A stretch of 64,000 bases of DNA from NCBI GenBank assembly GCA_030015575.1, contig CM057342.1, forward strand, positions 257,510,867 to 257,574,866, given 5' to 3'. Shown one piece after another: positions 12,131-24,218 of the stretch. Positions within the stretch are counted from its first letter, which is position 1. Each line of letters starts with the position of its first letter. Position numbers and translations under genes: made by a program. The DNA comes from Agapanthus africanus (lineage: Eukaryota > Streptophyta > Magnoliopsida > Asparagales > Amaryllidaceae). The notes below the pieces were generated by a model. That model was not told where the DNA came from. It saw only the letters and a list, made by a program, of their open reading frames with translations, and did not search any database.

Positions 12131-12294
12131 CTAGAGCTACCGGTTTTTAAAACAAGTTTCTACAACATCTTTTAGGTTTCTTTTTTTCATTAATCCCATT
12201 AATGAAGTCCCATCATTTTAAGTTACCTAAGCATCACAGATAAATACAACGTACGCTTATGCTATCCACATTCGCCTCGATGTCCCATCATGCA

Positions 12295-12317
12295 CCGTTA
12301 GGTTAGGTAACTAACGG
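12295..12317. other. Conserved stem-loop in copia leader (old copy)
   Basis: Starts CCGTTAGG and ends CTAACGG, giving a short stem around an AT-rich loop. The same hairpin occurs at the equivalent leader position in the other two copia elements (27050-27072 and 37974-37996). Confidence 0.6.
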
Positions 12318-13916
12318 CAGAGCGGGGCAGGGCTAGCGCGGGTGTAAAACATAAGCAACGTCTATATAATATATCATATATACTATATACAGTATCTATC
12401 TCAACATATCAAATGATCACATCACAGATATCGCAGCAAAAAATAATGTATGAAATATTGGATATACTGGGATTTTCGAGTTTTATATTAAGCCTGTATA
12501 AAACACGGATTCCACGATCGTGATGAATAGCCAAACCCACATCCCTAGACCCCTACGAGAGCGGCAAGCAACCCTACCAGTTCTAGAGTTAGGAGACCCG
12601 GATTCGACTCCTCGAGATGGTCTCCTACTGGACTCTAGAACCCGGTTACTTATGCTCCCTTCCTTGGGTCTATCCTAATGCGGAAAAGTAAATAATATAC
12701 AATGGTAACATCATCCTCAACCCGGAAGTGCCCTAATAAAAGAATATTACATACATTGAATTTTACATGAATGAAAATGAAAAACTCTCATCTCACATAA
12801 AAAAAACCGGCTATTCGAACAAGACGATCTAATATAACATATCCCAGCAACACATAACAGCACATGTCATCAACGTAAGTAAATATGCGTATCCCAATTG
12901 TCGTTGACATATAGCAACGAAACCGGCGATACACCACATATTACACTTACGGTCGCAGAAAAGAAAGTGAAAAACTAAAACAATTGGAATCCACACTGCC
13001 CTTAGACATCATAAACCCAGAATATCTCATATTCTAGATTTCATGCCTAACAATGCAAATTTTACATTTAAGTCTCAACCATGAAAACACTTTTCAAAGG
13101 AAGTCGGGTAATTCAACAAGATTCCCGATTCAGGCCGAAATGTTAAACTTGCATGAAACTAGATAGATTCTAATTATTGTATCCCACTACATGATATCCG
13201 GACGACGTTAAACTTTTCGATTGATTCATCAAAGTCCCATAATTTCCCGACAGCTCAACATTTGAGCACAGGTTTAATAATACCCGGAACATGCCGCAGT
13301 ACCTATGGACCAATCGTAAAAGGGCAAACCCAAGCCTCACTCATATCGCCACGGAACTGCGGCAAACCCTAGGGTATGTCCGTGGTTCCGCGATCCAAAA
13401 AAGTCGAGTTAGGGTTTCATTCATCTAGAGGGTCCACAGAATTACTTGCATGTTTTTCCGAATACGTTAAAGTTGGAAAATGGGTTTTTGACATTCGATC
13501 GAACTTTTTAACTTCGCCTAGATAACTTGTGAAAACCCAAAAGCAATGTTAAACTGCGAATACGAAACACTCCGAATTGTTTATAGTGTAAGATTACATC
13601 ACATGCAAAATTAGCAAAAACAAACAACACCTGAAATATAAAAACCAAGTCACTGGAACACAGTAGAAATTCGAGGCCAAAATCCCTTGAAGGACCCGAG
13701 CTCGCCGGAATCATCACCAAAGTCGCCGGCCATTTTCCGAGCAACATGCCTAGAATTCCTTCTATGTTCATGTTGTATCTCATATACCATTCTACACTTG
13801 TTTAAATAATTTTTAAAGGTCATATAAAAATCAACAGAAACCGAGTCTCGATGTTTCACGTTTCGGAGTAATTTCGGTTTCGTAATATAACAAATATCGT
13901 CTAATACTCTAGCCCT

Positions 13917-13928
13917 GCTCTAATACCA
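13917..13928 (-). promoter_or_regulatory. Primer binding site (initiator tRNA-Met)
   Basis: Minus strand TGGTATTAGAGC, one base from the canonical TGGTATCAGAGC, one base away from the LTR edge at 13930. It marks this LTR as the 5' LTR of a minus-strand copia element. Confidence 0.85.
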
Positions 13929-13929
13929 C

Positions 13930-16124
13930 TGTTAGGATTCCTTAGCACCCTACTGGGTTTTCACAGCAACTACCATACCAAATTTAAAAGTTCTAAGGTG
14001 CTAATCAATCCTAAGCTAGGATCAAGCTAGAGTAAATAGACAAAACATAACATGTAATCTACCATTACACTAAGTGAATGAGGAATACAACATTTGTAGA
14101 CCGGTCCTTCACTTCTAAAGCTCCGTATTGACGTCCCTTCGCTGCGATCATGGATCTCCCGAACTCTAGTATGGGTTCCCTCGGAGAAATGAACAAGCTT
14201 GCTCGTAGTCTTCGAGGCCGAAGATGATCTACGTCGAGGAGACTCAAACTCAAGCTAACCCTTCACTTGGTCATGAACTTTGTGAAGAGAACACCCTTTA
14301 CTACCCAAGCAAGTGTATAGGATGATGAAGTAGGAAGTGAGCTCACTTTATATTTTATTTTCTCACAATATTTTCTCTCTTTAGAAAACCCTAGCAAGCT
14401 TTTTGCTCAAGAAAGAAGAAGATGAGCAAAAGAAATGAGAATGAACTAATGAGGTGAGAGAATGAACCATGGGTGAGTTTGTATCATATACTAACTCATG
14501 TAGAGATATAACTATGGCTAAATTATAATGGTTAGGTTAATAAATATCTTAAGTAAAACAAAATTAGTGGACTAAGTTAATGCATCCACAAGCTTCATGA
14601 AGCTTCATGCATGTGAGCCATTATCCACTAATTTGGAATTACTTTAAATACTAAAACCCAACATTATAATTAGTATGGTATAAGTCTCATACACCCATGC
14701 ATTGTGTATCAACAACGATGATACAAAATAAAACACAATTAATATATATCACTTATATATTAAGTGTGCACATGTGAGAATAATAAATGCTTAAGTGAGC
14801 TAATATTAGTTAATGTAAATTAGTATATCAAATATACAATTATACACTAAATTATCAAATCAACACTTGATCTAACAATCCGGCTATATTACATATAATC
14901 GACTAATATTAAATGTACCATCTTATCGAATCAACACTTGATTCGATAACCCGGCTATATCACATATAACCGTCCGATACAAATATCGCGAGAATAGAAT
15001 ACGGTATCACATACTCGCATTATTCTTGGTCACGTACATATCATATATGTGCTCCTACTTCGTTTCGCCTGAGCCAAGAAACCTCTGTGTAGGACTCTAA
15101 AGACTCGTCAATACGCTGGCAGTAGGTGATGATCATATCAAACACCCACAAGCTGCAAGAGGCGTGCTAAACGTAACGGCCACCCGAGTATTGAGCGATC
15201 AGAAGATCAACAAGTAAGCCTGCTTATACTCCTGTGAATCCGATCAGTAACACTTACCGAACAATCCGGTCTCTTCGTCTGGTATGTCGCATATCTCGTC
15301 TAGCGGTGGTAAACGTCAGACCCCAATAACTCGATAAGTCATACCGATGTGAGGGTCATAACAGGTTGAGAAACTACTGGTAACATTTACCAGTAAATCT
15401 CAGAATCAGCCCTGGCCAGGGACTTCATGTTATAGCCAATCGAGCACAACACAACATCAACTCCCAATACCGGGAGAGACGAATCCCCTCCTATCGCTCA
15501 TTGCCTCCATGTGACTCAGGACTGTACCCAAAAACTACCGTTTTGCACATTCTCATGAACGTGGTAAGGTGAAAATCAAAGCACAGTGGGAATCACACAA
15601 GACTCTATGACGATCTCGGGTCGACGGACTAACCTGTACCAGTGTCACCAGAGAACTGCCATCTGACGTAAGGTATAATACCATCTGGGAGTTCTCAACG
15701 AGTCCGTCTAGTGTACCCAGTCTCCACTGAGCACCCGTATATCATCTCTGATGTCAAACACCAATGGATATGGGATCATCCATCATCCATCTACATGGGT
15801 CGAGAAGGTACACGCTAGTCTACTCTAGTATATCGATCCCCCATCTCGATACACCCACGACTAGGGACATTAAAGGATGTACTCACAGACTACCTTTGTC
15901 CCACTAGTATGATCTCCATCATAATCTAGGTAGTCAAGTACGCATCCTAAGGGCTTTACCAACATGTAACAGAGAGACAATCAGTGTACATGTTAAGGTA
16001 AAGAGTAACCAGATAGCATACTATCATGTCGAACAAGAAAGTCCTCCCTATATATGTCCAAGAATCCACTACAATATACATATCATGTACAGTAATAGCC
16101 TCTAGGGCATACATATAACTAACA
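13930..16124 (-). repeat. 5' LTR of the old copia element
   Basis: About 2.2 kb, TGTTAGG...AACTAACA on the plus strand. The part from about 14.9 kb on is recognisably homologous to the LTRs at 20463 and 28805, sharing the segment CTCTAGGGCATACAT and the ACTTGATTCGATAA / CACTTGATTTATCAA block. The low-coordinate part differs. No gene is visible in it. Confidence 0.85.
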
Positions 16125-18142
16125 GCTTGAGTTAGACTCTCCTCGACGTAGATCATCTTCGGCCTCGAAGACTTCAAGCAAGCTTATTCATTTCACTTTG
16201 TGGAGCCTAACTTGAGTCCGGAATATCACTACTTGGAGCGAAGGGACTACTATATGGAGCTATTGAAGTGAAGGACCGGTCTACAAAGGTTGTATTCCTC
16301 ATTCATTTAGTGTAATGTTTGATTACATGCTTGCTTTACCCTAATTTCTCTAGTTAGATCCTTGGTTAGGGTTCTTTAGCACACTAAAAAATTTTAAATG
16401 GCATGGTCGATACCTTCCGAAACCTAGTGAGGGTGCTAAGGAAACTAGCAGTATCGAGACTGGGCATCGATACTCCACAGTAGACTGGTGTATACTGATT
16501 GAGACCCCGACAAGGGACGGTGGCCAGGTCTCACAAGCCATTGGTGTTAGTTTGTTCACCTAAGATAGTATGCAGGTGCTCATTGGGTTATGAGTACACT
16601 GGACGGGCTCGCTGGGAACTTGCTAGTTGGTACTATACCTATTGTCAGATAGCAGTTCCCAGGTGACATGTGTACAGGTTAGTCTGTCGACCTGAGATCG
16701 TCATTTGTCTCATGTGAGTTCCTACTGTACTTTGATTACTACCCTACCACGGCTCAAAGAAGTCATGCAAACAGGTTTTAGTTGGGTACAGTCCCGAGCC
16801 ATACGGAGGTAGTGAGCGAATCGTCGAGGATTCGTCTCTCCCGGTATTGGGGGTTGATGTCGTGTTGTGCACGGGTGGACATCACCAGAAATCCTTACCC
16901 AAGGTAGTCGAAAATTACTGATTTGGATCAGTAGTTTCTCAGTTGGTGATGGGCTTCATACCGACACGAAATGTCGCATTATTAGGGGTCTGACTTTATC
17001 CTCCCCCTATACTCAATATGCGATACTCTTAGATGAACAGACCGGACTGTACGGATATTGTCACGGACAGCCTCAGTAAGGGTTCGGATGAGTTTGCTCG
17101 TCGGCCTCCCTTTCGCTCAATACCTGGGTAGCCATTACGTACAGCTAGTGCCGCTGACGTGCTTATGGTTAAACCCACTGCTAGCGTATTGACGAGTCTT
17201 TAGAGTCCCACACAGAGGGTTTCCCTGCTTTGGGCGAAACGATATAGAGGCCGTATGGTGTGGCAGCGTTCGGTCATATACGTACACTTTTGCACGTATC
17301 ATGATTCGGACGGATAATACTAATGGGCTTTGGTTTAAGCCGGATTCTAGTATTATATTGTTGGATTATTTCATCTCTATGTATTCGTATTTTTTGGAAT
17401 ACGGATATGGGTATGTATATATGAATGAGGGGTATTCTTGTAATTTATTACAAGGTGCTTCTAGAAAATGCCACATCATTTAGTTTTAACCATTTAGGAT
17501 TAAATGGTTAATGAGGTGGAGAGGATGAGGTGTTGTATGCATTTATTATAGCATGGCTCACTTAGTGACTCATGGGGTGACTCATGGTTACTATTGTGGC
17601 ATGCTTGATATTTGTGTTTGGGTGTAAGATATTTTGGAGACTTGAGATATTTATTGGATGCTTCATTATTGCTCACAAGACTTGGCCATTTTCTTGAGTT
17701 GCTTCACACTCTCATCCTCAAGCTTCTTCTTTTACCTCCAACCTTCAAGTCTCATGTATTAAGAAACCTAGGGTGTTTGGAGACAAATTAATCCATCATT
17801 AGATTCTATATCCTCTAAGCTATCTAGTTTAGCGAACTAGGTACCCTAGTTATCTCGACTATGAGATTGGAGCTCGAAATACAAATCCTCAGGTGGATCA
17901 TCTTCGATGGAGGGAGACCGGAGATCAAGCTTGATCATGGAGGCCTCTAGGAGCTTGGGATGATGGTTAAAGACCGAAGGACACGGATCATTCGGTATAA
18001 CCATTCTTAACTCCTTTTAAGTTTGCTAGTTTAGGGTTAATGGTAAATCCATAGCATCGGGTTGTTCTAGCGCCAGTTTTATAAAAAATGTGTTCCGCAA
18101 TCAGCCATGGTTTGATGGCCAGGGCACTGGCATAACCCATCA
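16125..18142 (+). repeat. Mosaic of copia LTR fragments, plus orientation
   Basis: 16125-16437 is the reverse complement, with decay, of the low-coordinate end of the LTR just before it (for example CTCCTCGACGTAGATCATCT is shared in inverted form with about 14230). From 16438 the sequence switches to the interior of a different copia LTR, the type at 34456 and 42492 (for example ATCGAGACTGGGCATC), and follows it to an end near 18142. So two LTR types are fused, head to head with the neighbour. I see no gene; small open frames here are chance. Confidence 0.7.
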
Positions 18143-18234
18143 TTAAGAAGTGGTGGCAAGGATATGTTGCCCATAAAAAACACTTAAAGAGGATGAAGTG
18201 TGGAGCTCGTCGATAGAAAAAGAGTGTGACAAAC

Positions 18235-20462
18235 GCGCATGAAGAAACGACTTGCAACTGTCATATGGTTGATACCGGTTCGGAAAGGGGAAAACCCTAA
18301 GTTCCTACCTTCGGGAGCGATTCTGAGGATGAAATACCCCTCAGCCCTCTCTTCAAAGACTCCACCTCCGAAAAAGAAGAGGAGGAGAAGAACTGCGAGA
18401 ATATTCAGCTGCGGAGCCGCACGCTGCCTGAAAAGAATCTCGAACCTACAAACAAGGGTTCGAGCAAAAAAAACAAAGGGAAAGAAAAAAATCCCTGAGG
18501 AAATCACCCTTGATGAGGGAATTGTCAACTCGCAGTGAGGGACCCGCCTAAGAAAAATAAGGTGGATTACAATGTCCTGACACATTTAAGCAAAATACCC
18601 TCACAACTGAGCATATTGGATGCTCTCCACTTGTCTAAAGAAGCACGAGAGTCTCTGATCAAGGCATTACAAGAGCCCGATCAGTTCCAAGCTTTCCTCA
18701 CAGAAGAGAAGATGAAGAATGAGCTGGTGGAGGTTCACACAGCTGATATTACATTCAGTGATGAAGACCTCCTCCTCGGTACGTGCGAATATAATCACTC
18801 GTTATACATCACCGAGTACTGCCACGACATTAAAATAGGGAAAATCCTTGTCGACAACGGATCCTCCGTCAACCTTATCAACGTGAGAGTGCTGAAGGAG
18901 ATTTTCATGAACGTTCAACACCTGGCTCGAGACAAAATTACCATCTCCGAGTTCGACTCACAGTCGTCACGGACACTTGGGTCCATAATTTTGTTGTTAC
19001 GCTTCAGGCTGCTCGTTCCTGATATCAAATTTCATGTCATTGACTCCAAGACTTTCTATAATGCTCTGCTCGGCAGGCTTTGGTTACATGAATACAACGT
19101 CATCCTTTCTACACAACATCAGTGTATGAAGTATTTCAAAGACGGCTTGAAATACACCGTTACAGGGGAGCTAAATCCATTCTCGGTAAACGAAGTCCGG
19201 AAATATGAACACGCAAAGTACTTCCTACCAGACTTCAAAGATATGAAAAGATGTCATAAGCTGGAGGATAAAAAGAAGTCTGTCGCCACCATCCCGATCT
19301 TTAGGAGCGATTCTGAGGAAGATGAAGAAATAATATACTCGGGGCAACCCTAGAAAGAAAACAACAAACACGGACCATCTACTCCTATTCTGGTCATTGG
19401 CAGCGACTCTGAGGACGAGGCCAACTCAGTGTTCTTCATCCGCCCATCAGTGCAAACCCTCGACGAAGTAGACCAGAGTCTGCAAATCATAATGGTTCTT
19501 CCTTGGCATTACAAGGAACTTGATGCGCTCCATACATACAGCGTACAAGAACTACAGACTTTCTACGTCCCTCCCAGACGAAGAGGTGAAAAGGCGACCC
19601 TCTTCTACCAATTTCCGGAGACCAAAGTAGAAAAAGAAGTCTGGTATGGTTCTGATTTTGCACTTGACAGGCTTCAACCAATCCATCTGCCAAGATACTA
19701 CGCAGAGAGATTGAAAGGGTTTTAAGATGCCAAGGTGTACCCCTCGAACAAACTGTTCGACAAGCCCGTTTCTACAAAAAGATTTAGGATATTCCTGGGA
19801 CTCAGCGAAAGATGCCCAATGGGAAGATGGAGAAAACGGGGTCGGATACGTTCGGTCCAAGAAACAGGAGCAGTTCCACAGCTGTCGCGTCATAAACAGC
19901 TCCAGCAAACGGGAAAACGCTCTTCCGAATGGTCGTGACGTTGGAACAGAGCGATATCCCGCTCTAAGAACATTTAGTCCGTCGCTCGAAGAACAAATAG
20001 ACAAGCTAATAGAAGAGGCTTGTCAAAGGAGCCGAGACAATCACAGCCACGAAATAGCCATTTATGAAAAGGCCAGGACGCAGCACCTCAATTAGCAATC
20101 TACGGAGAAAGAAGACTACAATGCCCTTTATCCCCAGCCCGCTGTATGTCCTCGCAAAAAGGAAAAATCCTGAAATAAAGGCAAAAATAGGACAAAGAGG
20201 CAAACAACGTTCGCAAATAACAAGGCAGATCTAAGAAACCGCGCTATCAAGAAAAACTTGGTTGAAACCCGTCCTTTATAAAGAAGATGGGTCGGGAATA
20301 CTCCTTCCCCCAAGACAAGACAGGGAAAATATTCAACCTTGTCATGAAGTACCAAATGATGACACTTCCAGAGTCTCAGCACCCTGAACAAATAAACGAG
20401 GTCCATCACCTGGATTATTGCTCTTACCACCGAGACATAGGTCATCCCCTTGAAGTCTGCTT
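18235..20462 (+). pseudogene. Tat protease and downstream pol linker
   Basis: Opens with a lysine/arginine-rich stretch, then a long frame (about 18535-19353) carrying a retropepsin-like domain: ITFSDEDLLLGTCEYNHSLY, KILVDNGSSVNLINV, KFHVIDSKTFYNALLGRLWL. This arrangement (S/F-DEDLLLG, then DxGS, then HVIDSKTxYN-LLGRxWLH) is characteristic of plant Tat polyproteins. Further on are LPRYYAERLKGF (near 19.7 kb) and YCSYHRDIGHPLEVC (near 20.43 kb), linker segments seen in the same family. It ends where the young copia was inserted. Fossil with several breaks. Confidence 0.8.
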
Positions 20463-22563
20463 TGTTGGGTTAGCCAAGCACCTCATGAAGGGTTTGGAAG
20501 CATCACATGAACCAAAGGTGGAGTCTTTAGGGTGCTAAGTTAACAAACATCGGATCGATCCTAGAAAAATTAGGGTTTCAAAATTTTCACATCATCATAT
20601 GAAAGGAAAGCTAGGGTTTAGAGAGTACAACCTTTGTAGCTCCCTATGCTAGACTCCTCGGCTACTTAGGGTTTGAAAAAGCTCCGCTTGAACTCCTCGA
20701 TGTCACCGATGATCCACCCGGAGTCCGCTTTGTCCAAGCTTGCAACTTTATCCGATCAAGTGAACGAAATCAAGCTAACACTCAAAACAAGTGGACTAGA
20801 CTTGTGTAGAATGGTGTTGTGGTTCTCTTTCTCACTTCAAAATCCAATCTTGATGAGTATATTGCTCACTACAAAGAACTAGAGAACAAAATGAGAGAGG
20901 AAGAAGAAGACGATGGCAATTTTAGAAGATGATAAGTTCAACTCACAAAAGAAAATAGAAAATATATCAATATATATTTTCCTCTTCTCATATCAAACCA
21001 TGGTTAGGATATCATTGAACTTGAGTTAAAAGCACAAAAGGAAAAGTAACCCATGGTCAAAAGGTGGGTGAGAATGGTTAGGTCAAGAGAAGAGTGTAGA
21101 AACAAATCAATAATGACCATTTTCCTTTTTCCTTTTTGTTTTAAATGAAATGCAATTTAATCCATAAATAAAACCATGGTGTGAGTCTTATATTGCCACT
21201 ATTTTCATGTATGTACAACCATGAAGGATGTATGTATGTATGTATGTGTATATGTACATCCATATGTGCATGAATCAATAAAGAAACTATACATGCATGC
21301 ATACATCCAACATACTCAAGAAAGGATTTCAAGTGAGAAGCCAATGGTTAAATGATAAATCAACACTTGATTTATCAATCCGGCCATATCACATATGACC
21401 CCTACCAAAAGCAAGGCGCCCGACCAATATACGGTATCCTATATGCGCATTTTAATCGGGTCCATGCGCATATCGCATACGCGCACCACAACGTTTCGCC
21501 TGGACTAGGAAACTCCATTGTGGGACTCTGAGACTCGTCAATATGCCGGCAGTGGGTGATGATCATATCAAGCACCCCCAAGCCGCAAGCGGTCCGCTAA
21601 ACGTAACGGCCACCCGGGTATTGAGCGATCAGAAGAGAACAAGCGAACCTGCTACAACTCCCGTCGAGCCGATCGGCAACACTTCCCGTACAGTCCGGTC
21701 TCCTCGTCTGATATGTCGCATATCAAGTATATGGGTGGTAAACGTCAGACCCCAATAACCGATAAGTCGTGCAAATGTGAGGCTCATAACGGGTCGAGAA
21801 ACTACTGGTAACACTTACCAGCAAATCTCTGAATCAGCCCTGGCCAGGGACTTCCTTGTTACGGCCAATCGAGCACAGTACAACATCAACCCCCAATACC
21901 GGGAGAGACGAAACCCTTCTTATCGCTCATTGCCTCCATGTGACTCGGGACTGTACCCAAAAACCACCGTTTTGCACTCCCACATGGACATGGTAAGGTG
22001 GATATCAAAGCACAGTGGGAATCACACAAGACTCTATGACGATCTCGGGTCTACAGACTAACCTGTATAAGTGTCACCTGAGAACTGCCATCTGACGTGA
22101 GGTATAATACCATCTGGGAGTTCTCGGCGAGTCCGTCCAGTGTACCCAGTCTCCACTGACCACCCGTATACCATCTCTGATGTCAAACACCAATGGATAT
22201 AGGATCATCCATCGCCCATCTCATGGGTCGAGAAGCGTATACGCTAGTCTACACTGGTATATCGATGCCCCGTCTTGATACACCCACGACTAGGGATCTT
22301 GAAGGATGTACTTATGGACTACCATGTCCCCACTAGTATGATCTGCATCATAGTCTAGGTAGTCAAGTACACATCCTAAGGGCTTTACCAACATGTAACT
22401 ATAAGACAGTTTAAAGAGACTAGTATACATGTTAAGATAAAGAGCAACCAGATAGCATACTATCATATCGAGCAAGAAAGTCATCTCTATATATGTCCAA
22501 GCATCCAATATAATATACATCATCTGTACAATACTGGCCTCTAGGGCATACATACAACTAACA
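20463..22563 (-). repeat. 3' LTR of the young copia
   Basis: TGTTGGGTTAGCC...CAACTAACA on the plus strand. It contains a GTAT/ATGT microsatellite-like stretch near 21230-21260 and short tracts of direct repeats. Small open frames (for example 21543-21758) recur identically in the partner LTR and have no known domain, so I do not call genes here. Confidence 0.93.
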
Positions 22564-22577
22564 ATCTCCCACTTGCA
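22564..22577 (-). promoter_or_regulatory. Polypurine tract of the young copia
   Basis: Minus strand AAGTGGGAGA directly before the 3' LTR start TGTTAGTTG. It primes plus-strand DNA synthesis. The plus-strand copia has the related AAGTGAGAGA before its 3' LTR at 42492. Confidence 0.8.
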
Positions 22578-24194
22578 CTAGGGCCAGCTGCTGTAGTATC
22601 GCATACCGAGCATCCTGAAGAGTCTCTCAAACTGTATCTGGGGAATGGCCTTCGTGAGTGGATCCGCTGTGTTGTTCTTCGTGTCAACCCTCCTGACCTC
22701 GATTTCCCGGCGATCAACTATCTCCTGGATCAGGTGATACCACCTCAGAATATTCCTGGATCGCTGATGGGACCTAGGTTCCTTGGCCAAAGCCACCGTT
22801 CCATTGTTATCGCAATACAAAGGTAATAGATGCTCAATGAATGGAACCACTCCAAGTTCAGTAATGAACTTCTTGATCCAGACAGCCTCTTTGGTAGCAT
22901 CGTTGGCAGCGATGTATTCAGCCTCCATCGTCGAGTCTGCTACGGTTTCCTGCTTGGAACTCTTCCAGCTAACCGCCCCTCCGTAAAGGGTAAAGACAAA
23001 TCCCGACTGCGACTTAGAGTTGTCCTTATCACTCTGGAAGCTCGAATCGGTAAAGGACTCCACTTGGAGTTTTCCGTTACCATACACCAAGAGCATCTCT
23101 TTAGTCCTTCGTAAGTACTTGAGAATGCTCTTCACAGCTATCCAGTGACTCTCTCCAGGATCAGCTTGATACCTACTCACTACACTTAGTGAGTATGCTA
23201 CATCGGGTCTGGTACATAGCATCGCGTACATGATAGAGCCTACAGCCGAAGCATAGGGTATCCCTTGCATGCGAGCTCTCTCCAAATCAGTCTTGGGAGA
23301 CATCTCTTTGGAGAGAGTGACTCCAGAGATCGTAGGTAAGTTCCCACGCTTGGATTCTTCCATACTAAACCTTTTTAGTATGGTGTCAATGTACCTGGAC
23401 TGGGACAATCCAAATATCCGTTTGGATCTATCTCTGTAGATCCTGATTCCCAATATGCAGGAGGCATCACCAAGATCTTTCATTGAGAATCTTTGTGATA
23501 AGAAGAGCTTGACCGATTGTAGCATAGGAATGTCATTTCCTATCAAGAGTATATCGTCCACGTACAATACGAGGAAGACAATCTTACTCTCTGGCACCTT
23601 CTTGTAGATACAAGGTTCATCTGGGTTTTTGACGAAATCAAACACTTTGATAACGACGTCAAAGCAGATGTTCCAACTCCGCGATACTTGCTTTAATCCA
23701 TAAATGGATTTAAGCAGCTTGCACACCTTCCCGCTGCTCCCACTATCTACGAAGCCCTCTGGCTGAGTCATGTACACGCACTCTTCTAAATCACCGTTTA
23801 GAAAGGTGGTCTTAACATCCATTTTCCAGATTTCGTAATCATGATATGCAGCGATGGCAAGCATGATCCGGATGGATTTAAGCATAGCCACTGGAGAAAA
23901 GGTTTCGTCATAGTCCACACCTGGTCTTTGACGAAAACCCTTTGCAACAAGTCTAGCTTTGAAAGTCTCCGCTTTCCCATCTACACCATGTTTTTTCTTG
24001 AAGATCCACTTGCTCCCAATGGGTTTTACCCCTTCAGGAGCAACTTCCAAAGTCCATACTTTGTTGGTGTACATGGATTCCATCTCGGACCGCATTGCAT
24101 CCAGCCATTTCACTGAGTCCCTACTCGTGATGGCCTGCTCGAAGCTAGTTGGGTCATCATCCTCCATGATGCAATCCTCGCTCCCACCATCCAA
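22578..24194 (-). pseudogene. Copia reverse transcriptase and RNase H
   Basis: A 538-residue minus-strand stretch. In sense order: PIGSKWIFKKKHGVDGKAET, FKARLVAKGFRQRPGVDYDE, TFSPVAMLKSIRIMLAIAAY, MDVKTTFLNGDLEECVYMTQ, the catalytic segment LVLYVDDILLIGND, IPYASAVGSIMYAMLCTRPD, then RNase H with ESFTDSSFQSDKDNSKSQSG, DSTMEAEYIAANDATKEAVW and YCDNNGTVALAKEP. This is the ordinary Ty1/copia order and the motifs fit the Angela/BARE group. It is one part of a pol region that is otherwise well kept. Treated as a fossil, not as a working gene. Confidence 0.9.
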
Positions 24195-24218
24195 GAGAAA
24201 ACCGTAGTATCTCTCAGG

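Larger units (their letters stand above)
11107..13916 (-). other. Copia leader without gag (old copy)
   Basis: About 2.8 kb between primer site and pol start. It aligns by eye with 25884-28791 of the young copia and, inverted, with 36615-39070 of the plus-strand copia. It holds the paired peptide-like repeat (11890-11985 and 12031-12130), a stem-loop at 12295-12317 and a weak GC-hairpin relic at 13347-13392. No gag domain or CCHC zinc knuckle is recognisable. Confidence 0.7.
8520..16124 (-). mobile_element. Old Angela-like Ty1/copia element, partial
   Basis: Minus-strand copia remnant: pol pieces at 8520-11106, leader 11107-13916, initiator-Met primer site 13917-13928, 5' LTR 13930-16124. 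Its 3' end is not here. The Athila element at 1-8519 begins exactly where the copia pol stops, so the rest should lie beyond the left edge. It is clearly homologous over its whole length to the younger copia at 20463-30903 but much more decayed, with many breaks. Confidence 0.85.

Noticed and set aside
18184-18585. Minus-strand 133-residue frame
   Set aside because: Overlaps the plus-strand Tat region and has no recognisable domain or support from relatives.
21229-21260. GTAT-rich microsatellite as a separate mobile element border
   Set aside because: Present identically in both LTRs of the young copia, so it is part of the LTR.
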